DNA from: CAADGN01 sp035443945
GTDB lineage: Bacteria > Planctomycetota > Phycisphaerae > Phycisphaerales > UBA1924
DNA: 64,000 bases
Reading direction: 5' to 3'
Assembly: GCA_035443945.1 (NCBI GenBank)
Contig: DAOMNQ010000008.1
Span: 3,918 to 67,917, forward strand
The notes under the pieces were generated by a model, which did not search any database, had not been told where the DNA came from, and saw only the letters and a list, made by a program, of their open reading frames with translations. Shown here in pieces: positions 16,714 through 25,294 of the stretch (its first letter is position 1; each line of letters begins with the position of its first letter). The translations under genes were made by a program, and so were the position numbers.

Positions 16714-17397
16714 CTACTTCGCGGCCGCCTTCTTCGCCTTGCTCTTGTTCAACCGGATCGCCGGCCGAACCTCCACCACCGAACCATAAGGACCGGGGAC
16801 CGGCCCCTTCACGAGCAGCAGACCTTTCTCCGCGTCGATCCGCACCACGTCGAGGCTCCGTGCCGTCACGCGCTCCGCCCCGAGGTGCCCGGACATGCGC
16901 TTGCCCTTCTTCAGTTTGCCGCTGAAGCCGCGGTTCGTCGCCAGGCCGCCGATCGAGCCTGGCGCCCGGTGCTTGCGCTCCGTGCCGTGGGTTGCCGTGA
17001 ACCCCTTGAAGTTGTGGCGCTTCATCGTGCCGGCGAAGCCCTTGCCCTTGCTCACGCCGATCACGTCCACATACGCCACGCCCTCGAAGCGATCCACGCC
17101 GAGCGTCTGGCCCGTCTCGAATGCCGACGCCTCGTCCGCGCCGAGGCGAGACTCGATATGCACCCGCTTGGGCGTCGTTCCCGCCTTCGCATCGTGCGCG
17201 ATCATCGCCATCGTCGAGCGGCGCGGCTTGATCTCCCCGTACCCGACCTGCACCGCCGCGTATCCATCGCGGTCGTCCGTGCGGACCTGCGTCACCACGC
17301 ACGGCCCGACCTCGATGACGGTCACGGGCACGCTGACGTTCGCGTCGTTGTAGACGCGCGTCATGCCGATCTTTTTGCCCAGCAGTGTCAGGCCCAT
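16714..17397 (-). CDS. rplC: 50S ribosomal protein L3
   Basis: L3 (227 aa), an early-assembly protein reaching the peptidyl transferase centre. It shows MGLTLLGKKIGMTRVY, DVIGVSKGKGFAGTMKRHNF, the conserved RAPGSIGG loop (the Gln methylated in E. coli is not evident), and the KKGKRMSGHLGAERVT segment. It ends in a Lys/Ala tail. Follows rpsJ by 101 bp. Confidence 0.97.
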   Translation of the reverse strand: MGLTLLGKKIGMTRVYNDANVSVPVTVIEVGPCVVTQVRTDDRDGYAAVQVGYGEIKPRRSTMAMIAHDAKAGTTPKRVHIESRLGADEASAFETGQTLGVDRFEGVAYVDVIGVSKGKGFAGTMKRHNFKGFTATHGTERKHRAPGSIGGLATNRGFSGKLKKGKRMSGHLGAERVTARSLDVVRIDAEKGLLLVKGPVPGPYGSVVEVRPAIRLNKSKAKKAAAK

Positions 17398-17498
17398 CGT
17401 CCGTCGTCCTTCGCTGCTTCGTGCCTCTCCGGGCAGAGGAAGCCTTCATTCAAACTCTCCGGGCCGACCCTCTCGCCTGAGGACCGGCCCGGAACACG

Positions 17499-17807
17499 TC
17501 ACGCCTTGATTTTCACGAACACGCCCGCGGGGACGACGAGTCGGTTGAGCGCCTCGACCGTCCGCGCGTTCGGCTCGATGATGTCGATGATCCTTTTGTG
17601 CGTGCGGATCTCGTACTGCTCGCGGCTCTTCTTGTCGATGAACGGCGAGCGCAGCACCGTATACCGCTCGATCCGCGTCGGCAGCGGGATCGGACCCGCG
17701 ACCTTCGCGTTCGTGCGCTTCGCGTGCTCCACGATCTCGCGCGCCGAAGCGTCCAGCGCGATGTGGTCGTACGCCTCCATCCGAATTCGGATCTTCCCGC
17801 CCGTCAT
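17499..17807 (-). CDS. rpsJ: 30S ribosomal protein S10
   Basis: S10 (102 aa), first gene of the cluster; in addition to its 30S-head role it acts as NusE in antitermination complexes. Family core: KIRIRMEAYDHIALDASAREIVEHAKRT, GPIPLPTRIERYTVLRSPFIDKKSREQYEIRTHKRIIDI. The ATG at 17807 fits the family; the open frame further upstream does not. Upstream elongation factor genes (tuf, fusA) and rpsL/rpsG are not present in the window. Confidence 0.97.
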   Translation of the reverse strand: MTGGKIRIRMEAYDHIALDASAREIVEHAKRTNAKVAGPIPLPTRIERYTVLRSPFIDKKSREQYEIRTHKRIIDIIEPNARTVEALNRLVVPAGVFVKIKA

Positions 17808-18233
17808 CGTGCGCCCCGCATCGCCGACGCCACACGCCGGCCCAATCACTCCGTGCCCGCACGCTCGTTCGTGCGACACACACCGCACGCCGATCGGTAC
17901 GCCCGACCGACGATCCACACCGACGCGCCCGGACCACCGGACGCGACTCGGTTCACTCCCCGAACTCTGGCGGCCGTTCCCGCCGGACCGGCCAGTTCGT
18001 GAACCGCGACAGGTTCCACCTGTGCGCGCGCTGGGCCTCCTCGCGGAGACAAGCCCCGTAGGGTACGGCCCCAGCGGCGGTTGTCAACGCCACCCCGACC
18101 GCCGACCCCCCATTTTTCCATCCCCTCGCCACCCCGCTACGCTGCCAAGGGCCGATCCTCGCCCCCGCCAAAGCACGTGCCCGTAGCCGGTCGATGATGC
18201 CTCTGACCGCGTCCGAAACTCGGAGGTTCAGAC
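17808..18233. other. divergent intergenic region upstream of the ribosomal cluster
   Basis: A 426-bp region between rpsJ (minus) and the secreted protein at 18234 (plus). Toward rpsJ it would be transcribed as a leader of about 245 nt from the promoter at 18060-18087, long enough for an L4-type autoregulatory leader, although no specific fold was worked out. Apart from that promoter I see no gene, repeat or RNA gene here. Confidence 0.4.
18060..18087 (-). promoter_or_regulatory. sigma70-like promoter of the ribosomal cluster
   Basis: On the minus strand a perfect TTGACA (18087-18082) is followed after 16 bp by TACCCT (18065-18060), which keeps the first, second and last bases of TATAAT. It points at rpsJ, with an expected transcription start near 18053. 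This is the best match to the standard housekeeping promoter that I noticed in the window, as expected for ribosomal genes. Confidence 0.6.
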
Positions 18234-19700
18234 ATGCGCCACAACGCCAGCCACACCGCGACCCGCCCCGCCTGTCTCACCATCGCGGCGACGCTCATCT
18301 TCTTCACGACTCTCACCGCAGCCCAAACACAACCCAATCAAGCCGCGCGCCCCGTCTCCGTCGAGTTCGACGAAGCGCCCTTCCGCCGCGACTCGATCGG
18401 CCTCGAAATGTACCTGCCGGTCGGCGCGGAAGCCGCCTCCAACGAGATCGGAGGCATGACCAATGTCCGCATCAACCTCCCCGACATGATCGGCCTCATC
18501 AATGTTCAGACCGCCCGCGCCGAACCCGACCAGACCGTCAACTCCGTCGGCGACGAGATCATCCGCAAACGCGAGGAGTCCGTTTCCAGCGTCGTCCGCA
18601 CCCCGGGCGACAACCGCACCACCCGGACACAGGCCGTCACCTTCGACCGCGCCTCCAACATGGTTCTCGACGGCAAGCCCGTCGATCGCTTCTACATCTC
18701 AACCCCGGCCTACTCCGGCCCCGCAATCGTCTACGGCTACACCATCTTCCTGCCGACCTCCGAGCGGATCGTCACCTTCGAACTCATCACGACAGAGCCG
18801 AACCTGCCCATCGCCCGTGCCCTCTACGAGGCAACCATGGCCCGCGTCGCCTTCACCGATCCCGCCGATATCGCACTCCGCAGGGGCACGGGGCTGAGCC
18901 TCGGCGCGGCCGTCGTCTCGCAACTCACCCCTTCCGATTTCGCCTCCGTCGTCGCTCCCACCGGCCCGAACTGGGAGTGGCATCGCCTCCACATCCCCGC
19001 GCGAACGGGAGCGGACGCCGACTCGACGGAACTCGGCTACCGCCGGGTTGCCGCCTACAAGGGATCACGCGGCGAACTCGGCTCAGCCGCCGGCGCTCGC
19101 GCCACCGACGCCGCCGGCCGGCAGGACGGCTATGTCGTCCGCGTCGAGAGCCGCACGCTCACGCCGGAGGGCACGATCGACAGCGCGGGCGCGTTCTTCA
19201 TGACCCCCGACGGTCAGGAGGAATCCTGGACGATCCGCATGGCGATCCGAAACCAAGGTGCCAAGCCCGCGGTCTGGACCGAGACCGGCGCCCGCAGCGG
19301 CCGAAGCATGACCATCATCACCTCGGGCGCGGGTACCGCTCCGACCGAGACCCGGCCCGTCATCGAAGGCGAGGGCTACGTCAGCCGTGCCCTCGCCTTC
19401 CTGCTCCCCGAACTCCTGGTTCGCAAGGGTGTCCCCGGCGATTACCGCTTCTACGCCTACAACTCGCGCGCCGGCAAGATCACCCTCCGCGCAGACACGC
19501 TGGAACAGCCCGCCGACCGTCCGAATGTCTGGAGGCTGACCACACGGCTCAGCGAAGACGAGGCCCCGCAGTTCTCGCTCTTCGCCCAAAGCGGCGACCT
19601 CATTCACACGGATCTCCCCAACGACGCGGGCGTCTGGGAGCCGATCGACCTCGACCGCCTCGTCCGCCTTTGGAAATCCAAGAACCTGCCTATGGACTGA
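18234..19700 (+). CDS. secreted hypothetical protein
   Basis: A 488-residue protein with a signal peptide (hydrophobic LTIAATLIFFTTLTAAQ at about 14-31, cut likely after TAA or AQ). GGAGG precedes the ATG. The mature part is mixed alpha/beta with two Thr/Ser-rich strand-forming halves (about 35-240 and 285-470). No catalytic motif or Cys pattern is evident, and I recognise no family. It is followed 177 bp later by the M28 peptidase, which has its own promoter candidate. Probably periplasmic or cell-surface. Confidence 0.8.
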   Translation: MRHNASHTATRPACLTIAATLIFFTTLTAAQTQPNQAARPVSVEFDEAPFRRDSIGLEMYLPVGAEAASNEIGGMTNVRINLPDMIGLINVQTARAEPDQTVNSVGDEIIRKREESVSSVVRTPGDNRTTRTQAVTFDRASNMVLDGKPVDRFYISTPAYSGPAIVYGYTIFLPTSERIVTFELITTEPNLPIARALYEATMARVAFTDPADIALRRGTGLSLGAAVVSQLTPSDFASVVAPTGPNWEWHRLHIPARTGADADSTELGYRRVAAYKGSRGELGSAAGARATDAAGRQDGYVVRVESRTLTPEGTIDSAGAFFMTPDGQEESWTIRMAIRNQGAKPAVWTETGARSGRSMTIITSGAGTAPTETRPVIEGEGYVSRALAFLLPELLVRKGVPGDYRFYAYNSRAGKITLRADTLEQPADRPNVWRLTTRLSEDEAPQFSLFAQSGDLIHTDLPNDAGVWEPIDLDRLVRLWKSKNLPMD

Positions 19701-19830
19701 CTCAATCCCCCGGGGCGGCACCTTGCAGGCCACCCCCACCACTTCGTCCACACATCCACCTCGGCAAGTGGATTCCCTCGCCTGCTGAAGACCGGGCCGA
19801 CGCTCACCACAGAAGTCGCGCGGACCACGA

Positions 19831-19855
19831 TCGATTGCGATATCCTCGCAATCGA
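19831..19855 (+). promoter_or_regulatory. inverted repeat overlapping the M28 peptidase promoter
   Basis: Perfect 10-bp arms TCGATTGCGA and TCGCAATCGA are separated by 5 bp (TATCC). The spacer plus first T of the right arm forms TATCCT (19841-19846), a plausible -10 box 31 nt before the ATG at 19878. The geometry suits a repressor operator over the core promoter. The regulator is not identified. Confidence 0.45.
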
Positions 19856-19877
19856 GCCCAGCCCCCGGAGTCTCCAC

Positions 19878-21908
19878 ATGCGATCCATCTCTCCCCGCGC
19901 CATCACCCGGTCATTCCTGATCGTCCTGTGCCTCACGACCCTCGCCGGCGTCGGTTGTCAGGCCACGTGCCGCGCCTGCCGCGACGCCGACACCGGCAGG
20001 TCGGGAGCAGCCGCCACGCTCGCCGCGCCCGTCGCTGAATACGCGGTCGTCAACGGCGAACAGGTCCCCGTCCCTCAGATCCCGATGGGCGACGAAGCTA
20101 CCATCCGCGCCATCCTCGACGAAGGGATGAACCGCAATCAGGTCATGGCGCAGTTGACAACGCTCTGCGAGACCTTCGGCCCACGCCTCACCGGCTCGAC
20201 GGACCTCGAACGCGCCGCACGATGGGCTCGCGACCAGTTCGCTTCCTGGGGCCTGTCCAACGCGCACCTGCACGAGTGGGGCAGGGTCTCGATGCGCTTC
20301 GATCGGGGGCCTTCCGCCGCGATCGTCTACCGCCGCGTCGAGCGCGACGACGGCACCGTCACGCACGAGAAGATCCGAGACCTCGCCGGTTTCACCACGC
20401 TCGCGTGGACGCCGGGCACCGATGGCGCCGTCCGCGGCCCGGTCGTTCGCATGCCCACGTCGGAGGACGAGTTCGAGGCCGTCGAGGACTCACTTGCCGG
20501 CGCTTGGGTCATCATCTCGCCCGAGCAATCCGGCCGCCGCGGAATCCGCGGCGCTCCCGGGCGAGTCTCCGCCCGGTATTCGGCCCGTGTCGAGGCACGC
20601 CAGAACATCGCCACACGCGCGGAGGCGCCGCCGCCGGACGCCGTCGCGGGCATTTGGTCCGGCCTCGTCACCGGCGAAGACCTCGGCGACGGGCTTGACA
20701 TGCGCGTCGAGATCACGCGGCAGGACGACGGCACGCTCGCCGGCTCCTTCACCGTGCAGGACTTCTCCGCCGAACTCGAGGGCGTCACATTCGACCCGGC
20801 GACGGGCACGCTCTCCTATCGCAGCGTCAGCCCCGCCGGTGCATTCACCTCGACATGGACAATCGCCGGCAACGTGGCGGATGCCTCCTCGATCCTGGCG
20901 GATGATCCCGACGCCCGCTACCACGCCACGCTGTCGCGCGACGCCGGCGATGGTCCCTCGCTCCTCGAACGCGTCCTCCTCGCAGGCCCTCTCGGATTCG
21001 TCTCGTCCTCGGGCGACGAGCGCGTCTGGACCAACGCGGCCCCGGGATGGCGCGAGATGACACCGGACAAAGTCGCCCAGGACATCGAAGTCAACATCTC
21101 CGAGCCGGACTACGACTACATCAACTCCCGCCTGCACGACGGCGTCCCGATGGACATCGAGTTCGATCTCCCCCACACCTTCACCCCCGGCCCCATCCCC
21201 GTCTACAACGTGATCGCCGAGATCCCAGGGACCGAGTTCCCCGACGAGGTCATCATCATCTCCGCCCACCTCGACTCGTGGAACGGCCCCGGCTCGCAGG
21301 GCACGACCGACAACGGCACCGGATCGTCCGTCACGCTCGAAACCGCCCGCATCCTCGCCGCCGTCGGCGCGAAACCCAAGCGCACCATCCGCTTCATCCT
21401 CTGGACCGGCGAGGAGCAGGGGCTGCTCGGCTCGCGGGCTTATGTCGAGTCACTCTCCCCCGAGGAACTCTCGAAGATTTCCGCGGTCTTTGTGGACGAC
21501 GGCGGCACGAACTACCAGGGCGGCCTGCACGCCGTCGCGCCGATGCGCGACTTCCTCGCCGCCGCCACCGCACCGACCAACGGCCGCTTCTTCGACTCCT
21601 CCCGCGACACCTGGATGGACGTCAACGTGCGCGTCGAGGAGGCCATGCCCCGCGGCGGCGGGTCCGACCACGCCTCCTTCAACCGCGTCGGCGTCCCCGG
21701 CTTCTTCTGGGACGAAATCGGCCGCGCCAACTACGGGCACGGCTGGCACACACAGTTCGACCGCCTCGACCTCGCAATCCCCGAGTACCTCGTGCAGTCC
21801 TCCACCAACTCCGCCATCACCGCCTACAACCTCGCCTGCGCCCCCACCCTCCTCCCACGCGCCGTGCAACCGACGCAGGAGGGACAGCAGGCCGCGGCCG
21901 GAAACTGA
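19878..21908 (+). CDS. M28 family zinc metallopeptidase, lipoprotein
   Basis: A 676-residue extracytoplasmic peptidase. The lipobox LAGVGC at about 22-27 predicts lipid anchoring. The two-zinc M28 site is complete: H464 and D466 (SAHLDSW), D478 (TTDNGTG), catalytic E512 with E513 (TGEEQG), D540/D541 (VDDGG) and H624 (GWHTQFD). Before the catalytic domain, a region of about 100 residues (roughly 250-345, starting IWSGLVTGEDLGDG and rich in beta strands) interrupts the part where these enzymes usually carry a PA domain. Substrate unknown; aminopeptidase or dipeptidase activity would be typical of the family. Confidence 0.9.
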   Translation: MRSISPRAITRSFLIVLCLTTLAGVGCQATCRACRDADTGRSGAAATLAAPVAEYAVVNGEQVPVPQIPMGDEATIRAILDEGMNRNQVMAQLTTLCETFGPRLTGSTDLERAARWARDQFASWGLSNAHLHEWGRVSMRFDRGPSAAIVYRRVERDDGTVTHEKIRDLAGFTTLAWTPGTDGAVRGPVVRMPTSEDEFEAVEDSLAGAWVIISPEQSGRRGIRGAPGRVSARYSARVEARQNIATRAEAPPPDAVAGIWSGLVTGEDLGDGLDMRVEITRQDDGTLAGSFTVQDFSAELEGVTFDPATGTLSYRSVSPAGAFTSTWTIAGNVADASSILADDPDARYHATLSRDAGDGPSLLERVLLAGPLGFVSSSGDERVWTNAAPGWREMTPDKVAQDIEVNISEPDYDYINSRLHDGVPMDIEFDLPHTFTPGPIPVYNVIAEIPGTEFPDEVIIISAHLDSWNGPGSQGTTDNGTGSSVTLETARILAAVGAKPKRTIRFILWTGEEQGLLGSRAYVESLSPEELSKISAVFVDDGGTNYQGGLHAVAPMRDFLAAATAPTNGRFFDSSRDTWMDVNVRVEEAMPRGGGSDHASFNRVGVPGFFWDEIGRANYGHGWHTQFDRLDLAIPEYLVQSSTNSAITAYNLACAPTLLPRAVQPTQEGQQAAAGN

Positions 21909-21951
21909 CCGCTCGACCGAAGAGCCACTTCCACGACCCGCCCGTTTCCCG

Positions 21952-21957
21952 TACACT
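21952..21957 (+). promoter_or_regulatory. TACACT -10 box placed for leaderless ruvB
   Basis: TACACT ends 6 nt before the ruvB ATG, so transcription would begin at or next to the start codon. No Shine-Dalgarno sequence is present. Part of a recurrent TAnnnT-N6 pattern in this window. Confidence 0.5.
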
Positions 21958-21963
21958 CCCCGC

Positions 21964-23028
21964 ATGGCCACGGAACGGCTCGTCACCGCCCAGCAGCAGC
22001 CCGAGGATGATGTCGCGTCGAACGTGCTGCGCCCCTCGCGGATCGACGAGTACGTCGGCCAGGCCGACCTGCTCGAACGCCTCCGCATCACCATCGAGGC
22101 CGTCAAGACCCGCGCCGCCGCCGGTCCTGCCTCGCCCGAAGCCATGGAGCACGTGCTGCTCCACGGCCCGCCGGGACTGGGCAAGACCACACTCGCCCAC
22201 GTCATCGGCAACGAGATGGGCTCGCGCGTCTACGTCACCAGCGGCCCCGCCCTCGCCCGCGGCACCGATCTCGTCGCCGCCCTGACTCGCCTGCACCAGG
22301 GTGACGTCCTGTTCATCGACGAAATCCACCGCCTCCCAGTCGCCGTCGAGGAGTTCATCTACCCGGCGATGGAGGACTTCCGCATCGACGTCACCGTCGA
22401 TAGCGGCTTGCACGCGCGCACCGTGCAGATCCGCTGCAAGCCTTTCACCCTCATCGGCGCGACGACGCGGGCAGGCCTCCTCTCCGCCCCGCTCCGCTCC
22501 CGCTTCGGCCTCGTCCACCACCTCCGCTACTACTCCCCCGACGAACTCCTGACCATTCTCGAACGCACCTGCCGCGTGCTCGCCGTTCACGCTCCGTCCG
22601 CCGCCGCACTGACCACCATCGCCTCACGCTCGCGCGGCACGCCCCGCATCGCCAACCGCCTCCTCCGCCGCGTCCGCGACTACGCGCAGGTGCGAGCCGA
22701 CGGCACGATCACGCCCGACCTCGTGGACGAGGCTCTCGCCCTCGAAGGCGTCGATGCACTCGGCCTCGACGAACTCGACCGCGCCTACCTCCGCGTCATC
22801 GGCTCGGTCTACGAGGGCGGGCCCGTCGGCCTGGAGACCGTCGCCGCGACCATGAACGAGGACGCCGGCACGCTCGAAGACGTTGTCGAGCCGTACCTGC
22901 TCCAGATCGGCTTCCTCGCCCGCACCCGCCGAGGTCGCACCCTCACCCGCGCCGGAGCGTCCCACCTCGGCATCGAACTGAAGCCCTCCGCCGCGAGCGT
23001 CGAGGCCGAACTCTTCAACGCGGAGTGA
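21964..23028 (+). CDS. ruvB: Holliday junction branch migration helicase RuvB
   Basis: RuvB (354 aa), the AAA+ motor that with RuvA drives Holliday junction branch migration. Walker A GPPGLGKT at 68-75, Walker B DEIH at 119-122, the sensor 1 region GATTRAG, arginine finger region SAPLRSRFG, and the C-terminal winged-helix domain (DELDRAYLRVI...VEPYLLQIGFLARTRRGR). Normal length. ruvA and ruvC are not adjacent. It is convergent with hemW, whose stop is 6 bp away. Confidence 0.97.
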   Translation: MATERLVTAQQQPEDDVASNVLRPSRIDEYVGQADLLERLRITIEAVKTRAAAGPASPEAMEHVLLHGPPGLGKTTLAHVIGNEMGSRVYVTSGPALARGTDLVAALTRLHQGDVLFIDEIHRLPVAVEEFIYPAMEDFRIDVTVDSGLHARTVQIRCKPFTLIGATTRAGLLSAPLRSRFGLVHHLRYYSPDELLTILERTCRVLAVHAPSAAALTTIASRSRGTPRIANRLLRRVRDYAQVRADGTITPDLVDEALALEGVDALGLDELDRAYLRVIGSVYEGGPVGLETVAATMNEDAGTLEDVVEPYLLQIGFLARTRRGRTLTRAGASHLGIELKPSAASVEAELFNAE

Positions 23029-23034
23029 CGGTCT

Positions 23035-24336
23035 TCAACCGACCGCCGCCATCAACTTTCGGGCCATCCGATCGGCGAAGAGGAACCCGTCATCCGTGGG
23101 TCGCCATCGCCCGTTCGCGGCCTCAAGCCACCCGAGCGCAATGAGCCGCGCAGCCCCGCCCTCCAGCCGCTCCGCCGATTCGCCGCTGATCGCGCGTGCC
23201 TCCGCAAGTACCCCGGCCGCATCGACGCCCTCCGCGATGCGCACCCCGGTCATCAGCCGCTCCGCGAGCAGCCGGCGAGCGTCCGGCTCCTCGGCATCCG
23301 TCGCCAGCCCCATCGGCTCCGTCCACCCGAGATAGTCGTCCAGGCGCGGCACGTTCCGCCACCGCCGGCTCCCGCCCGCCGGATCAAGCACGTGCGACGC
23401 GGCCGACGGACCCACCCCGATCCACTGCTCCTGCCGCCAGTACGCGAGGTTGTGCCGACACTCCGCGCCCGGCGCGGCGAAGTTGCTGACCTCGTACCGG
23501 GCCAGTCCCGCGTCGCGCCGGGCGGCCGTCCACCGCATCATCTCCGCCTCGGTCTCCTCCTCGATCGGCTCGAACTCGCCCCGGCGCATCCGCGCCGTCA
23601 TCGCCGTGTTCGGCTCGTAGGTCAGCGCGTAGCACGACAGGTGCGTCGTCCCCAGTCCGATCGCCCGCTCGACGTCCCTCTCCCACTCGGCGTGCGTCTG
23701 CCCCGGCACGCCGAAGATCAGGTCCACCGACTGTCTGGCGATGCCCGCCTTGCGCGCCGCATCGACCGCCCGCGCCACGTTCCCCGGATCGTGCCGGCGT
23801 TCGAGCGTCCGCAGATGCCGCATCTCGAACGACTGCGCCCCGACACTGACGCGGTTGACCCCCCCGGCCGCCAGCGCGGCCATCAGCCCCTCGCTCGCCG
23901 TCTCGGGGTTGCACTCGACGGTGAACTCCCCCTTCCCCGCCGCGATCATCCCCGTAGCGAACAGCCGATGGAGCGAGGAAAGGACACGCTCCCACAGGTC
24001 GATTCGCAACAGGCTCGGCGTCCCGCCCCCGACGAAAACCGTCCGGAGCGGCACGCCCGCGAACCACGGCGCGACGCCCTCCATCTCCTGGATCAGCCGG
24101 TCCACGAACGCCGCCTGCCGGTCGCGGGTGTCCACGAGACTGTAGAAATCGCAGTAGTGGCACTTGTGCGAGCAGAACGGGATATGGACGTAGAGCGACC
24201 CCACCCCCCGCCACCCGGCGGGCACCGACCACAGGGGGTGGGCCGAGGGGCGCTCGCGTTGCGGGAGGACGGTCAGCACGGTATGGTGGTCGGCGAATCC
24301 CGGGGGCAGGCTGCCCGTGGCCGGGGACCCATTCAC
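23035..24336 (-). CDS. hemW: radical SAM heme chaperone HemW
   Basis: A 433-residue radical SAM protein of the HemW family (formerly taken for oxygen-independent coproporphyrinogen oxidase), which binds heme and delivers it to proteins. The iron-sulfur motif CxxxCxxC is C55, C59, C62 in HIPFCSHKCHYCDFY. GGGTPSLL and the GVNRVSVGAQSFE and SVDLIFGVPGQT segments follow. The HemN-type motif with an extra Cys after C62 is absent, in line with HemW. The GTG start at 24336 lies only 20 bp from the divergent FHA gene start, and a TATCCT box precedes it. Confidence 0.9.
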   Translation of the reverse strand: MNGSPATGSLPPGFADHHTVLTVLPQRERPSAHPLWSVPAGWRGVGSLYVHIPFCSHKCHYCDFYSLVDTRDRQAAFVDRLIQEMEGVAPWFAGVPLRTVFVGGGTPSLLRIDLWERVLSSLHRLFATGMIAAGKGEFTVECNPETASEGLMAALAAGGVNRVSVGAQSFEMRHLRTLERRHDPGNVARAVDAARKAGIARQSVDLIFGVPGQTHAEWERDVERAIGLGTTHLSCYALTYEPNTAMTARMRRGEFEPIEEETEAEMMRWTAARRDAGLARYEVSNFAAPGAECRHNLAYWRQEQWIGVGPSAASHVLDPAGGSRRWRNVPRLDDYLGWTEPMGLATDAEEPDARRLLAERLMTGVRIAEGVDAAGVLAEARAISGESAERLEGGAARLIALGWLEAANGRWRPTDDGFLFADRMARKLMAAVG

Positions 24337-24342
24337 GGAACA

Positions 24343-24348
24343 AGGATA
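24343..24348 (-). promoter_or_regulatory. TATCCT -10 box placed for leaderless hemW
   Basis: Read on the minus strand, TATCCT is followed by 6 nt and then the GTG start of hemW. It lies within the 20 bp between two divergent start codons, which leaves almost no room for a 5' leader. Confidence 0.5.
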
Positions 24349-24356
24349 CGCCCCAC

Positions 24357-24824
24357 GTGAACGCTTCCCTCGTCCATGTCCGATCCGACGGCCGCCAGCG
24401 GGAAATCCCGCTCAACCACCCCGTCACCCTCGTCGGCCGCCGGACCGACTGTCAACTCCGCATCCCGATCTCCAGCGTCTCACGACGGCACTGTGAACTC
24501 CGCATGGCCGACGGCGGCCTGTACCTCCGCGACCTCGGCTCAAGCAACGGTACCTTCGTCAACGGCCACCGCCTCCAGGGCGAAGCCGAACTCACCCCGG
24601 GCGACCTCCTCTCGATCGGCTCGCTCGTGTTCGTCGTCCGCCTCGACGGCCATCCTCGCGCGATCGACGCTTCCGATGCCGCCAAGCGCGGCAAGCCCGC
24701 CCAGGCTCCCGGTGCCGCACCCTCCGCAATCCAGTCCGGGTTCGGCGCACCCTCCGCAGGGGACAGCAGCATCGACTTCGACTTCGACCTCGACGATGAC
24801 GACGAGGAACAACCCTCGCTCTGA
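24357..24824 (+). CDS. FHA domain protein
   Basis: A 155-residue protein whose first 100 residues are a forkhead-associated domain, a phosphothreonine-binding fold. The signature residues are present: GR at 27-28, SRRH at 42-45 and SSNGTFVNG at 62-70. The rest is Ala/Pro-rich and ends in an acidic Asp/Glu tail (FDFDLDDDDEEQPSL). No kinase is adjacent, so the phosphoprotein partner is unknown. Start GTG; divergent from hemW with 20 bp between starts. Confidence 0.9.
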   Translation: MNASLVHVRSDGRQREIPLNHPVTLVGRRTDCQLRIPISSVSRRHCELRMADGGLYLRDLGSSNGTFVNGHRLQGEAELTPGDLLSIGSLVFVVRLDGHPRAIDASDAAKRGKPAQAPGAAPSAIQSGFGAPSAGDSSIDFDFDLDDDDEEQPSL

Positions 24825-24903
24825 ACTCCGGTCAGTCTCAGGCACACGACCACGCCCGGGATGAGCAACGCAAACCCAGGGACCGTCCGTCACGCACCCG
24901 CGA

Positions 24904-25107
24904 TCATGCCGCGTTTGCAGGGGGCACGTGCTTCTCCGCGGGTGCCCTTTGCTCCGCGGCCTTCGGCCCCGAACTCGCCTCTGGAATCCGGATGCGAGTC
25001 CCGCACGCCCGGCACTTGACCGTCTTGCCGCGAGCCTCGACCGGCACCGCGAGCACCTTCCGGCACACCAGGCTCGGGCACATGATTCGGATGGTCTCTT
25101 CGCTCAT
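24904..25107 (-). CDS. small zinc-ribbon protein
   Basis: A 67-residue protein with two Cys pairs arranged as a zinc ribbon (IMCPSLVCRKVLAVP, then KCRACGTRIRIP), resembling the short zinc-ribbon modules common at the start of planctomycete proteins. An Ala/Pro/Lys-rich tail follows. The first pair is spaced CxxxxC rather than CxxC. It lies alone on the minus strand between the FHA gene and purA. Function unknown. Confidence 0.6.
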   Translation of the reverse strand: MSEETIRIMCPSLVCRKVLAVPVEARGKTVKCRACGTRIRIPEASSGPKAAEQRAPAEKHVPPANAA

Positions 25108-25294
25108 GTTCTCACCACCCCGGGGATTGACCCGCCAACCAATCGACCAAGGCCCAGTCCCCCTTCACTGACCGTCCTTGCTGGGCCGATCCGTCGATTG
25201 CATCGCGCCGTCTGTAACGACTGCAAGGGCTGCGCCGCGCGTGCCCCGGCCTATCGTTCGCCCGCTTCGCCCAGGCCCCCACCTCGAGCGCGAC

